A stretch of DNA of 64,000 nucleotides. Source: Parvibaculum sp036499025. Its GTDB lineage: Bacteria; Pseudomonadota; Alphaproteobacteria; Parvibaculales; Parvibaculaceae. The stretch spans positions 1 through 64,000 of the forward strand of contig DASYEM010000013.1 in NCBI GenBank assembly GCA_036499025.1, in the 5' to 3' direction. The notes under the pieces are model-generated. The model was not told where the DNA came from. It ran no database searches and was given only the letters and a program-made list of their open reading frames with translations. Shown here one piece after another: positions 25,709-37,996 of this stretch (its first letter is position 1; every line of letters begins with the position of its first letter). The translations under genes and the position numbers were made by a program.

Positions 25709-26782
25709 CTAGCCCGCCGTCCGCCATTCCTCGACGGTGTTCAGGATTTTCTCCGTCAATGGCAGCACTTTTTGCTTGAAGGCATAATCTGCATAGTCCC
25801 AGCGCGGCGACCGCTTCAGCGCGAAGATCTGCTGAAGTCGCCCGTCTGACTTGCGAATCAGGGCCACAAGCGTCGTCAACCGATCACGGTCTTGCCCCGT
25901 CACCTCGGCGCGCAGGGCCCCAAGCATCTCGGGGGCCTTGCGAAACGCGTCGAGCGAGGCTCTCAGCGTGGCGGGCGGCATCGTGTCGCCTGACGGCAGA
26001 TAGGTGAGAAGCCGCTGCCGGAGGTCGCGCACATTGCCGCGCATCTCCGCCAGCGTTCCGACATGGCCCGCCGCGGGCGCGCCGCTAGCCGTCAGCGTCG
26101 ATTGCAAAAGCTCATTAAGCAATGCAAGCGCCTGCATCAAAGCTGGATCGACATCTTCCCGATAAAGCCGCAAGCCGGGATACTGGTTTGGCGTCGCGAT
26201 AATGCCGATCAGCATCCTCTCTTCATTGCGCAGTGCGAGCGTCGTCTTGCGCATTTCGCTCAATTGCAAAAGCTTCTGCCCGTCGGTCCAGGATTTTGAA
26301 TCACGATCAATAGCAGCTTGCGCGGCATCGCCGACGGCGACGGCCTGCGCCCACTCGGTTTTGAAACCCGGACTTCCGGTCAGCAGATATCCGCGCAATG
26401 CGACAAGGCTTGTTTCCTGAGCCGCCGCGAGTTTCGTCAACCGCGCATCCATATCGTCAACGGACTTGTCCGCATTGATTGCCGCCTCGCCACCGGGGCG
26501 CGCGACGAACTCGCTTGCCGGGTGAAGCAGCGAATTGCTGCCGGCGACCCACACAGAAAAGACGATTAGCGCCGTCACCTTTAGCAATGAGCTAAAGGCA
26601 AAGCGTGCTTTCTTTGGCGTGATGTGCGGAAAGAGGCGATGCGGACGATGCTTCAGCAGCGCGGCAAGTCCGCGCCGACGACGGCGCGGCGACGGATTGC
26701 TTCGAGAGATGACACGCTCTTCGACGCGTGGCGGCATTCCATACCGGTCGCGCCAATATTGTTCGTTGGTCTTTGCTTGCAT
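25709..26782 (-). CDS. Membrane protein with CHASE3-like four-helix sensor domain and no output domain
   Basis: About 357 residues. The N-terminus is basic and cytoplasmic (SPRRRRRG), then one transmembrane segment (about 62-82), then a helical extracytoplasmic domain to the end. QETSLVALRGYLLTGSPGF is close to the signature helix turn of CHASE3/4HB sensor domains. No second transmembrane segment, HAMP, kinase or methyl-accepting domain follows, so it is a sensor without an output module. ATG 26782 was chosen; a GTG at 26794 is possible. It lies 168 bp from the histidine kinase on the same strand, so it might supply that kinase with a signal; this is inference. Confidence 0.65.
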   Translation of the reverse strand: MQAKTNEQYWRDRYGMPPRVEERVISRSNPSPRRRRRGLAALLKHRPHRLFPHITPKKARFAFSSLLKVTALIVFSVWVAGSNSLLHPASEFVARPGGEAAINADKSVDDMDARLTKLAAAQETSLVALRGYLLTGSPGFKTEWAQAVAVGDAAQAAIDRDSKSWTDGQKLLQLSEMRKTTLALRNEERMLIGIIATPNQYPGLRLYREDVDPALMQALALLNELLQSTLTASGAPAAGHVGTLAEMRGNVRDLRQRLLTYLPSGDTMPPATLRASLDAFRKAPEMLGALRAEVTGQDRDRLTTLVALIRKSDGRLQQIFALKRSPRWDYADYAFKQKVLPLTEKILNTVEEWRTAG

Positions 26783-27101
26783 GATGGGCCGCACTTTCGC
26801 CGCTTCGGCTGGTTTCTCGTCGTACCCATAACGAAGAAGCTAACCGAAACGCACCGAGAGAAATGTGGATTTTCGTGTCAGGTGTGGTCTATCGCGAATC
26901 ATAATGTCGGTAATTGTCCGATTGACCGGATGTAGCCAAGCGCTGCCGAATTTCAGACACAATCTCCGCTCTATTAATATGGATTAGGGTGGGTGCGGAT
27001 CAATTGGTGCCTGTCATGCCCGACAACTATCGAGTACCGAAAATCGATGCCGCTTTGTTGAAGGCCCCTCATCCGCGCACCGGTTCGAGCACGGTGCCTT
27101 C
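26783..27101. other. Divergent intergenic region, no gene seen
   Basis: About 320 bp between two divergent genes. It is AT-richer than its surroundings and must hold promoters for both, but I cannot fix them. It has one GANTC site (GAATC, about 26896). No hairpin with a T tract and no convincing small ORF. Confidence 0.4.
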
Positions 27102-28010
27102 ATGCGTATGATCCGTCGTCATCTCTTCTCCCTCGCGCTCGGTCTGGTCAGTTTGATTGCGCTGCTCCTCGGCTCTGGCCAATTGGCGCAGGCCTTGAAG
27201 CCGCACGGTCCCCATGCGATTGCCGTCCAGGCGGATAACGGCGCCGGTGCCCCGGAGATAGCAAATTTCAATCTGGGCGACTGTCTGCGCGAAACGGATC
27301 GCCGCGCCTGGCCGCAAGCCTATGCGCTCATCTGCACCGAATTGAGTGCCGCTGGTATCGATGAGCCCGCCGCGCCGCGCGGCGCGCTACGCCCTGCAAA
27401 AAGGCAATCCGCGCTGCCCGCACAACCCCAGGCGGAGAAAATCGAGACCGCGCGCGCTGAAATCGTGCCGCCAATCCCCATTGCTCGTCCAGCGCGAAGT
27501 TCCGCACCCCGCCTTGCCGCCGCGCCGCCTCTGAAGCAGACCGCTGCCCTCATCGCGCCCCCACTCCCCGCCTGCCTGATCGATGAACAAGGCGGCACGA
27601 CCATGCTCGACGCGCCCCGCCGCAAGCTGCCGCCACAAATCGTGTCACAAAGGGCTCGCGGGCGCACGGTGGGCGTCGCCCTTCTCGTGCCCGCCGCGTG
27701 CGGCGTCAAAAGTCCGCTGAAGGCGAAGGTACTCTATGCCGGAGACTTCAAGGGCTATCGCGGCGTGGTAATTTTGGGATTGACGTCCAAGCGTCGCCTC
27801 ATCGTCGCCGGCCTCGGTGCCCTACGCGTCAAACGTGGCGACATGGTGGAACGCGGCGCTATTCTCGGCGCAACGCTCGCGATGGGGGCGCCTGCGCTCG
27901 TCACTGCCTTCAATGCCGACATGAACCGCGAGCGCTCGCTGCTTTTCTTCGATCTGCGCAGCGCCAGCGGTGCGAGCAAGGATGTTTACTGGCTGGCGGA
28001 CGCGAGCTGA
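27102..28010 (+). CDS. Exported protein with degenerate LytM/M23-like C-terminus
   Basis: 302 residues. An N-terminal signal peptide (about 1-32) is followed by LGDCLRETDRRAW and a Pro/Ala-rich linker (about 85-170). The C-terminal region resembles the second half of an EnvC/NlpD-type LytM domain: KAKVLYAGDFKGYRGVVILG, then VKRGDMVERGAILG. It lacks the histidines of active M23 enzymes. It may bind peptidoglycan or an amidase partner. It stands alone, convergent with the ferritin-like gene 6 bp away, and is not beside a division cluster. Confidence 0.6.
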   Translation: MRMIRRHLFSLALGLVSLIALLLGSGQLAQALKPHGPHAIAVQADNGAGAPEIANFNLGDCLRETDRRAWPQAYALICTELSAAGIDEPAAPRGALRPAKRQSALPAQPQAEKIETARAEIVPPIPIARPARSSAPRLAAAPPLKQTAALIAPPLPACLIDEQGGTTMLDAPRRKLPPQIVSQRARGRTVGVALLVPAACGVKSPLKAKVLYAGDFKGYRGVVILGLTSKRRLIVAGLGALRVKRGDMVERGAILGATLAMGAPALVTAFNADMNRERSLLFFDLRSASGASKDVYWLADAS

Positions 28011-28016
28011 GGGCAA

Positions 28017-28841
28017 TCAGATGCCGGCCCGCGCCAGACGCCAGACGCGCACGCGCCAGAAGGCCCAGACGCCCGAGGCGGCAAGCCGCATGATGAGCCC
28101 ATGCGGCGCAAGTCCGATGGCCTTGCCGACCATGGCGACCAATCTGTCCGTATGCTGACGGCGATAAAGTCCGAGCGCCCGCTTTTCGTAAGCTCTGGCA
28201 AAGCGCGCCCGGTCGTAGGCGATCTCGTCGTCCGCCGCCGTATTCGCAGCGTAATAGGCGTAAGACAGTTCGTCGTCGTCGGCTTCCGAAACGCGCCCGA
28301 TGGCGATGCGCGCCCGCGCAAAGCGCGACGGCAGCTCCTCGTCGAGATCCTTGAACTGCTCATAGAAAAGCTTGTAATGGCGAAATTCGTCGGCGGCGAT
28401 ATTGGCTGCGATCTGTTTCAGCACCGGCTCTTCGGTCGCGTCCTTGATGGCGGTGTAATAGGAGGACGTGCCGCTCTCGACCACGCAACGCGCGACGAGT
28501 TCGCCCGCCCGGCTGCCGCGCACCGATTGCATCGCTTCGACCGGAATGGAATAGCCTGCCTGAAAGCGCTTGAAGGCGGCGTCGAAGTTGAAGCTCGGAT
28601 CGGCAAGCTCCGCCCATCGCGCCAGTGCCTGACCGTGCTGCGCTTCTTCCGCGCCCCAGCGTTTGAGAAGGGCTTTCACATCGAGCCGGTCGGAGAACAC
28701 ATTGCTGAGATAGGCGACATAGTCGGGCGCGTTGAACTCGACCATGGCTGCGGCTTTCACCGCGCACAGGATATCGGCATCGACCTTTGAGGGGTCGAAG
28801 TCGGTCCATTTAATATCGTCCAGCGTCCAGTGGCGGCTCAT
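28017..28841 (-). CDS. Ferritin-like diiron protein
   Basis: 274 residues, mostly helical. It carries the four-helix diiron-carboxylate ligand set: E35 (MVEFNAP), E66-x-x-H69 (EEAQH), E122 (VESGTSSYY) and E152-x-x-H155 (ADEFRHY). This pattern is shared by ferritin-like, rubrerythrin-like and acyl-ACP desaturase-like families. There are no rubredoxin cysteines. The C-terminal 40 residues have an amphipathic or hydrophobic helix (GLAPHGLIMRLAASGVWAF) that may touch the membrane. The substrate is unknown; oxidase, desaturase or peroxide defence are all possible. Confidence 0.75.
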   Translation of the reverse strand: MSRHWTLDDIKWTDFDPSKVDADILCAVKAAAMVEFNAPDYVAYLSNVFSDRLDVKALLKRWGAEEAQHGQALARWAELADPSFNFDAAFKRFQAGYSIPVEAMQSVRGSRAGELVARCVVESGTSSYYTAIKDATEEPVLKQIAANIAADEFRHYKLFYEQFKDLDEELPSRFARARIAIGRVSEADDDELSYAYYAANTAADDEIAYDRARFARAYEKRALGLYRRQHTDRLVAMVGKAIGLAPHGLIMRLAASGVWAFWRVRVWRLARAGI

Positions 28842-28949
28842 ATCCTACCCGTAACCCGGCTCCTCGAAGTCTGCCAAGATGACAATTATATCGCAACGCC
28901 CCCAATGGGTTAAGGTTGCAACACGCGCCATAAAAGCGCAGTACGCCGA

Positions 28950-28986
28950 TTAAAAACAAAAGGCGGCGTTCCGTGGAACGCCGCCT
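28950..28986 (-). terminator. Rho-independent terminator of the atp operon
   Basis: AGGCGGCGTTCC (28961-28972) and GGAACGCCGCCT (28975-28986) are exact 12-bp arms with a 2-nt gap. Read on the minus strand the stem is followed by TTTTGTTTTTA (28960-28950). It lies 24 bp after the atpC stop. Confidence 0.9.
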
Positions 28987-29009
28987 GATTTGTCAATAAA
29001 CCGTGTGAT

Positions 29010-29408
29010 TTACAGAGACTGGCGAAGCAGCTTCAGGTGATCGAGCTTTTCCTGCGCCTTGAGCTTCGTCTCGTCGCTTTTGGCGTCGTTGACATCTTCC
29101 TGCGCATCGGCAATTTCACTGTCGAGCGCCGCGCCGTCGAGCTCGGCCAACGGGATCGCATTCTCGGCGAGAATGGTGAGCCCCGCAGGCGTCACTTCGG
29201 CAAAGCCGCCGCGCACGAAAATGCGCTGCTGCGGACGGCCCGCATCATCGACATTGATGACGCCGGGACGCAGCACAGCCATGACCGGCGCATGACCCGC
29301 CAGCACGCCGAAGTCGCCTTCGGAGCCGGGCACGGTCACCATGTCGACATTCTCCGAAAGGAGAAGCCGTTCCGGCGACACGAGGTCGAAGTGAAGCTTG
29401 TCAGCCAT
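29010..29408 (-). CDS. atpC: ATP synthase epsilon subunit
   Basis: F1 central-stalk subunit, 132 residues, with the N-terminal beta-sandwich (LHFDLVSPERLLLSENVDM, GSEGDFGVLAGHAPVM) and a shorter C-terminal helical hairpin (AQEDVNDAKSDETKL). AAGGA precedes ATG 29408. Last gene of the operon, 20 bp after atpD, followed by a strong terminator. Confidence 0.96.
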   Translation of the reverse strand: MADKLHFDLVSPERLLLSENVDMVTVPGSEGDFGVLAGHAPVMAVLRPGVINVDDAGRPQQRIFVRGGFAEVTPAGLTILAENAIPLAELDGAALDSEIADAQEDVNDAKSDETKLKAQEKLDHLKLLRQSL

Positions 29409-29428
29409 AAATCCTTACCCGACCTTGC

Positions 29429-30865
<1,437 letters not shown>

Positions 30866-30902
30866 GGCATTATCCTTCATCTTCCCCGCGAGGGGCGTAT
30901 CT

Positions 30903-31787
30903 TTAGAGGGCTTCAGCGCCCGAAATGATTTCGATCAGTTCTTTGGTGATCATCGCCTGACGCGAACGGTTGTAGGTGATCTGCAGCTTCTTGATCATCT
31001 CGCCCGCGTTGCGCGTCGCATTGTCCATCGCCGACATCTTGGCGCCGAATTCGCCCGCGACGTTTTCGAGAAGCGCCTTGAAAATCTGCACCGCCAGATT
31101 GCGCGGCAGCAAATCTTTCAGAATATCCGCTTCGTCGGGTTCGTATTCGTAAACCGCGCCGCCGAGATCGATGCTGGCATCGTTCGCCGCCGGAACGCTC
31201 GCCGGAATGAGCTGCTGCGCCGTCGGAATCTGCGTCACGACATTGACGAAGCGCGAGAAGAAGAGCGTCGCCACATCGAATTCGCCAAGCTCGAAACGCG
31301 CCAACACGTCCTGCGCAATCTCTTCAGCCTGCGCGAAACCGATCTGGCGGATGCCCGTGAACTCATAGGACTTCACGATCTTGTCGCCGAAGAGACGCTT
31401 CAGCGTGTCGCGGCCCTTGCGGCCGACGGTGAGAAGCTTCACCGTCTTGCCTTCGCGCTGCAGCTTGTAGATGTGCTCGCGCGCCAGCCGCGCGATCGAC
31501 GAATTGAAACCGCCGCAAAGTCCGCGGTCAGCCGTCGCGACGATCACGAGATGCACCTGGTCGCTGCCCGTGCCCGCCAACAAAGCGGGCGCACCCGCGC
31601 CGCCGGACATGCCGGCTGCGAGGTTGGCCAGAACGCGATCCATCCGCGTCGCATAAGGCCGCGCGGCTTCGGCGGCCTCCTGCGCACGGCGCAGCTTCGC
31701 CGCCGCAACCATTTGCATGGCTTTGGTGATCTTCTGCGTCGCTTTCACGCTTGCGATGCGGTTTCTAAGGTCTTTGAGGCTCGCCAT
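30903..31787 (-). CDS. atpG: ATP synthase gamma subunit
   Basis: Rotary shaft of F1, 294 residues. N-terminal helix MASLKDLRNRIASVKATQKI and C-terminal helix RNAGEMIKKLQITYNRSRQA with ITKELIEIISGAEAL are the coiled-coil ends that enter the alpha3beta3 ring. AAGG lies before the start. It sits between atpA and atpD in the standard alphaproteobacterial F1 order. Confidence 0.97.
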   Translation of the reverse strand: MASLKDLRNRIASVKATQKITKAMQMVAAAKLRRAQEAAEAARPYATRMDRVLANLAAGMSGGAGAPALLAGTGSDQVHLVIVATADRGLCGGFNSSIARLAREHIYKLQREGKTVKLLTVGRKGRDTLKRLFGDKIVKSYEFTGIRQIGFAQAEEIAQDVLARFELGEFDVATLFFSRFVNVVTQIPTAQQLIPASVPAANDASIDLGGAVYEYEPDEADILKDLLPRNLAVQIFKALLENVAGEFGAKMSAMDNATRNAGEMIKKLQITYNRSRQAMITKELIEIISGAEAL

Positions 31788-31816
31788 TCGCCTTACCTAG
31801 TTTCCTTCGGATCAGC

Positions 31817-33345
<1,529 letters not shown>

Positions 33346-33346
<1 letters not shown>

Positions 33347-33939
33347 CAGGAGGCCTCTTTCATGGCAATCTTAAGAGATGAGAGTTTGGTCTTGAGAGAC
33401 GAATCGATCATCCGGCTCCCGACCTTGACTATGAGCCCACCAAGGAGCCCGGCGTCGACTTTGGCATTGATCTGAACATCGCGGCCCGTCGCGGTCTTGA
33501 GCGACTGCTTGAGGCTTGCGAGCTGCGCATCCGACAAGGGATGCGCGGACGTGACGTCGGCCGACATCTCGCCGCGCTTGACCGCCAACAGGCGATTGAA
33601 GCCCGTGATCATGTCGGGCAGCGCGAAGAGGCGGCGATTGCGAATGACGAGGCCGGTGAAGTTGGCGACAAGGCCCTTGACGCCCGCGCGATCGAGGATC
33701 GCGGCAAAAGCCTTGCCCTGTTCGTCGGCGCCGAAAACCGGGCTCAGAACGACGCGACGCAGATCGTCGCTCTCATTGATGAGAGAGCGGATGCGGGCAA
33801 GATCGCTCGCGACGGCGTCCAGCTGCCCTTCGCTTTCGGCAAGCTCAAAGAGCGCCGTAGCGTAACGACCAGCCATGCCTGAAACGTGATGTTCGGATGC
33901 CAAATTGAGGCTCGCCTGAGTTTCCGTGGAAATCACCAC
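33346..33939 (-). CDS. atpH: ATP synthase delta subunit
   Basis: Stator subunit joining F1 to the peripheral stalk, 197 residues, with GMAGRYATALFELAESEGQL and the C-terminal GLLGGLIVKVGSRMIDSSL. The likely start is GTG 33939 (a second GTG follows directly). First gene of an F1-only operon; the F0 genes are not in this window, as is usual in alphaproteobacteria, where F0 and F1 operons are separate. The 185-bp gap to priA should hold the promoter, but I could not fix a convincing one. Confidence 0.94.
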
Positions 33940-34124
33940 ACCGGTCGAAAGTCCGATGCGCCAACTACTTGAAATCGTTAGCTTATTTTAGCCGCAGGGA
34001 ACCTCTGTCAGCCCGCTGTCCCCGAGGCCGGGCGTTAGGTAACACATGGGCTAGGGCAGTGCAATAACGTCTCCCGACAAATGGCGGAGATGCGGCATTT
34101 TGGGCCATAACCCGCATATTTGGC

Positions 34125-36302
34125 TCACAAGAAACTATAGGGATCTATATCCACGGAGACACGCACCGCGCCCGGCACCTTCAAAGGCCCGAGCCAGGCT
34201 TGCATGTAAGCCTGGATATTGACGTTGCGGCCGGTCTTGACGAGGAAGCGCAGCCGCGTCCGTCCGCGCAGCAGCGCCAAAGGCGCAGGCGCAGGTCCCA
34301 GAACCGCGACGTTCTCGGCGTTCGGCGCGGCCCGCGCAAGCTCCCGCGCCCATTTCTGCGCGAGATTGGCGTTGTCGGATGAGACGACGACACCGGCAAG
34401 CCGTCCGAAAGGCGGCAGCGCCACCCGCTCTCGCGCTTCGGATTCGCGCTTTAAAAACGCATCCCGGTCGCCCGCGACCAACGCCCGCATCACCGTATGT
34501 TCGGGCATATAGGTCTGGAGATAGACGCGACCCTTGCGCTCCGCCCGCCCCGCCCGTCCCGCCACCTGTTGTAAAAGCTGAAACGTCCGCTCGGCCGCAC
34601 GCAGATCGCCGTTCTCCAGTCCGAGATCGGCATCGACGACGCCAACCACGGTGAGCCACGGAAAATGATGCCCTTTGGCGACGATCTGAGTCCCGATGAT
34701 GATGTCGATCTCGCGCGCGCCGATGGCCCGGAAGGCTTCTTCATGGCTCAGCGGCCCGCGCAGATTGTCGCTTGAAAGCACCGACACCCGCGCTTGGGGA
34801 AAAAGCTCCGCCACTTCTTCCGCAATGCGCTCGACACCCGGCCCGCAGGCGATCAGCGAATCCTCCGCGCCGCAAGACGGACAAGCCTTGGGCACCGGCG
34901 CCGTATAGCCGCAATGATGGCAGACAAGCTCGCGCCGAAAGCGATGCTCGACCAGCCAGGCCGTGCATTGCGGACATTCGATCCTATGCCCGCAGGTTCT
35001 GCACAAGGTCAGCGGCGCATAACCGCGCCGGTTGAGAAACAGCATCGACTGTTCGCCTGCCGCATAGGCAGCGGCGATTTCGGCAACGAGCTTCGGCGCA
35101 AGCCAGCGTCCGCGCTCCGGCGGATCGTCGCGCATGTCGATGGCGGCGATCGATGGCATCTCGGCGACACCGTGCCGTTCCGCGAGCGCCACGCGCTCAT
35201 AACGCCCCTGCTCGACATTGACGACGGTCTCAAGCGACGGCGTCGCCGAACTCAGGATGATCGGAAAATGTCCAAGCGAGGCCCGCACCACCGCCATATC
35301 CCGCGCATGATAGGAAACGCCCTCATCCTGCTTGAACGCGGCCTCATGCTCCTCATCGACGACGATGAGCCCCAATTCATTGAATGGCAGAAACAATGCC
35401 GAGCGCGCGCCGACGAGAACGCGCGCGCGCCCTTCCGCCACGCCGCGCCAGACGCGCGTCCGCTCGCGCGTCGACAATTCCGAATGCCATTCGGCGGGAC
35501 GCTCCCCGAAACGCGCTTCGAAGCGATCGAGAAACTGGCTCGTCAGTGCGATTTCCGGCAGCAGGATCAGCGCCTGACGCCCGCGCGCCAGCGTCTCCGC
35601 CACGGCTTCAAAATAAACCTCTGTTTTTCCTGACCCCGTCACCCCATCTAAAAGCAAGGCCGAGAAATCTTCCGACGCCACCCGCGCGCGCAAAACCGCA
35701 GCCGCTTCTTCCTGCGCCGCCGAAAGAGATTTGCCTGCGCTGCTGAAATCAATGTCGGGAAACGCCGCCTCGACCGGCAGTTCGACCGGAACCAGCGCGC
35801 CCGCCTCGATCAGTCCGCGCACCACGCCGTCCGACACGCCCGCTTCTTCGGCCAGCTCGCGTGTCGTGCGCGCAAATTGATCCGTCGCGGTTTCAACAAC
35901 GCGCAGCCGCGCAGGCGTCATTCGCGCCGGCCGCGCATCGGCGAGCCGATAGGCGATCCGCATTCGTGCCGGTTCCAATGCGCCCGGTGCACGTATCGCG
36001 AGTCTAAGTACGGAACCACGCGGAGAAAGCGTGTATCCCGCCATCCAGTCGACAAATCGCCGCGACGCTTCAGGCATCGCAGGCACGTCGAGCACTTCAA
36101 GAATAGGTTTGAGCCGTTTTTGATCGAACGCGCCCGAGCCTTCGCCCCAGACGACGCCGAGAATCTGCTGCGCCCCGAGCGGCACAATCACATAGGCGCC
36201 CGGCTCCACGATTAACCCGTCAGGAACCTCGTAGTCGTAAGGTTCGGGAAGGGCGAGCGGAATGAGAACGCTGACGCTTTTCTTGGATCGGTTAACGGAC
36301 AT
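34125..36302 (-). CDS. priA: Primosomal replication restart helicase PriA
   Basis: A 725-residue 3'-5' helicase that reloads the replisome at stalled forks. N-terminal 3'-DNA-binding domain; Walker A LLDGVTGSGKTEVY (about 217-230); DEEH box (VVDEEHEAAF); zinc-binding cysteine clusters CRTCGHRIECPQC and CHHCGY...CPSCG (about 436-480); helicase motif VAGRAGRAERKGRV. Length is normal. It is commonly found near the atp F1 operon in alphaproteobacteria. Confidence 0.96.
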   Translation of the reverse strand: MSVNRSKKSVSVLIPLALPEPYDYEVPDGLIVEPGAYVIVPLGAQQILGVVWGEGSGAFDQKRLKPILEVLDVPAMPEASRRFVDWMAGYTLSPRGSVLRLAIRAPGALEPARMRIAYRLADARPARMTPARLRVVETATDQFARTTRELAEEAGVSDGVVRGLIEAGALVPVELPVEAAFPDIDFSSAGKSLSAAQEEAAAVLRARVASEDFSALLLDGVTGSGKTEVYFEAVAETLARGRQALILLPEIALTSQFLDRFEARFGERPAEWHSELSTRERTRVWRGVAEGRARVLVGARSALFLPFNELGLIVVDEEHEAAFKQDEGVSYHARDMAVVRASLGHFPIILSSATPSLETVVNVEQGRYERVALAERHGVAEMPSIAAIDMRDDPPERGRWLAPKLVAEIAAAYAAGEQSMLFLNRRGYAPLTLCRTCGHRIECPQCTAWLVEHRFRRELVCHHCGYTAPVPKACPSCGAEDSLIACGPGVERIAEEVAELFPQARVSVLSSDNLRGPLSHEEAFRAIGAREIDIIIGTQIVAKGHHFPWLTVVGVVDADLGLENGDLRAAERTFQLLQQVAGRAGRAERKGRVYLQTYMPEHTVMRALVAGDRDAFLKRESEARERVALPPFGRLAGVVVSSDNANLAQKWARELARAAPNAENVAVLGPAPAPLALLRGRTRLRFLVKTGRNVNIQAYMQAWLGPLKVPGAVRVSVDIDPYSFL

Positions 36303-36516
36303 CGCACCCCAAAGGGCCGTAATTCAAAGCCGAACGGATAGTGTAACCTCTAATAAAGCAAGCGAACCATCGGCGCTTGCAAGGGAATGCGGGAGACGTC
36401 AAAAGGGCGAACCTCGCAGGCGGAAAAAGACCAGAGAAAAGATCAGTTGCGCTATGCGGTCTTGTAGATTGTCATACGCTTCCCGGACCGCAAATAAGAA
36501 GAGTTAAGAGCCGCCC
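36303..36516. promoter_or_regulatory. Divergent region between priA and the transaldolase-like gene
   Basis: 214 bp without a gene. GCAAGCG (36358-36364) and CGCTTGC (36374-36380) are exact inverted arms around a 9-nt spacer, a possible operator. Promoter boxes could not be fixed. Confidence 0.35.
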
Positions 36517-37170
36517 ATGAAATTCTTCGTCGATACAGCCGACATCGCCGACATCAAGGACCTGGCTTCGACCGGACTTCTGGATGGCGTCACCACCAAC
36601 CCTTCGCTGATCGCGAAATCGGGCCGCAACTTTCTCGAAGTCGTCGCCGAAATCTGCAGCACGGTCGAAGGCCCGGTCAGCGCCGAAGTGACCGCGCTCG
36701 ATGCCGAGACGATGCTGAAGGAAGGCCGCAAACTCGCGAAGCTCGCCAAGAACATCGCCGTCAAGGTGCCGCTTACCTGGGATGGGCTCAAGACCTGCAA
36801 GGTTCTGACGGGCGAGGGCACGATGGTGAACGTCACCCTCTGCTTCTCGGCCAACCAGGCGCTGCTCGCCGCCAAGGCGGGCGCGACTTTCATTTCGCCC
36901 TTCATCGGCCGTCTCGACGATATCAACCTCGACGGCATGGAACTCATCCACGAGATTCGCACCATCTACGACAATTACGACTTCAAGACCGAAATTCTCG
37001 CCGCTTCGATCCGCACCGCCAACCACGTGAAAGATGTGGCGATGCTGGGCGCCGATGTGGCCACCGTGCCGCCGGCCGTGTTGCACGGTCTGGCAAGCCA
37101 CCCTCTGACCGACAAGGGGCTCGAACAGTTCCTCGCCGATTGGAAAAAGACCGGACAGAAAATTCTCTAA
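36517..37170 (+). CDS. Transaldolase / fructose-6-phosphate aldolase family protein
   Basis: 217 residues of the small transaldolase (TalC/FSA) type: MKFFVDTADIADIKDL, GVTTNPSLIAKSG, the Schiff-base Lys in IAVKVPLTWDGL, and FISPFIGRLDDI. Members work as transaldolase in the pentose phosphate pathway or as fructose-6-phosphate aldolase; sequence alone does not decide. It precedes the DUF484-xerC pair by 94 bp on the same strand. Confidence 0.9.
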   Translation: MKFFVDTADIADIKDLASTGLLDGVTTNPSLIAKSGRNFLEVVAEICSTVEGPVSAEVTALDAETMLKEGRKLAKLAKNIAVKVPLTWDGLKTCKVLTGEGTMVNVTLCFSANQALLAAKAGATFISPFIGRLDDINLDGMELIHEIRTIYDNYDFKTEILAASIRTANHVKDVAMLGADVATVPPAVLHGLASHPLTDKGLEQFLADWKKTGQKIL

Positions 37171-37264
37171 AGCATGACCGCGAAAAGTGCCTGCCTTTAA
37201 CTTCAAGGATGTGGTTTTCCGGCAAGATCATGCTCAAGTCATAATTCCTGCAAGGGGCTAGTTA

Positions 37265-37996
37265 ATGAGTCAGTTCAACGATCGGAACGAAATCGCGCAG
37301 ATCAGAGAATCCGCACCCAGCCTCTCCGCGGGCGAGGTGCGCGCCTTCCTGCTTCAGCATCCCGATTTCGTCGCCAGCGACGCCGATCTCCTCGCGGCCA
37401 TCTTGCCCGCGCGCGATGACGGCGCGAATGTCGTCGATATGCAGCATTTCGTTATCGGCAAATTGCAGCGTCAGGTCCGCACGCTGCGCGACATCCAGTC
37501 CGATCTCATCGAAGCTTCTTCGCTGAACTCTCTGGCGCGCGAACAGGTTCACGCCGCCGCGCTCGCCATGCTCGATGCGCAGAGCTTTGAAGCCTTCGTC
37601 GCTTACGTCACGGAACCGCAGGGCCTCGCCGCGACGCTCGGCCTCGGCGCCGCTTCGATCTGCATTGAAGCCGTGACCAATAATGCCGATGCGACCGGCG
37701 TGCGCATTCTCGAACTCGGCGGCGTTACCCGCATGATGGGTGGCGACCTTCCCTATCGTCTCGTCGACAATGTGCGCGGCAGCCGCGGCCTTTATGGTGC
37801 ACAAGCCGACAGCGTCCAGTCGGAAGCCTTGGTGCGTCTCGACTTCTCGCGCGTCACCCCGCCCGGCCTTCTTGCACTTGGTGGCGCGAACGCCGAGCAG
37901 TTCCATCCCGATCAGGCCGCCGACCTTCTCGAATTCCTCGCCCGGATCGTCGAACGCTGCGTCCGTCTATGGCTGGACCTGCCGCCGCAGAAGTGA
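37265..37996 (+). CDS. DUF484 family protein
   Basis: 243 residues. It opens with SAGEVRAFLLQHPDFVASD, the DUF484 hallmark, then a helix and a GAF-like domain (about 95-235). Function is not established. It is regularly found directly before xerC, as here, where the two genes overlap by 28 bp, so cotranslation is likely. Confidence 0.9.
   Translation: MSQFNDRNEIAQIRESAPSLSAGEVRAFLLQHPDFVASDADLLAAILPARDDGANVVDMQHFVIGKLQRQVRTLRDIQSDLIEASSLNSLAREQVHAAALAMLDAQSFEAFVAYVTEPQGLAATLGLGAASICIEAVTNNADATGVRILELGGVTRMMGGDLPYRLVDNVRGSRGLYGAQADSVQSEALVRLDFSRVTPPGLLALGGANAEQFHPDQAADLLEFLARIVERCVRLWLDLPPQK

Noticed and set aside
33985..34011. Promoter of the atp operon (CTGACA / TAAAAT on the minus strand)
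   Set aside because: The boxes look fair but the spacer is only 15 bp, so I do not list it.
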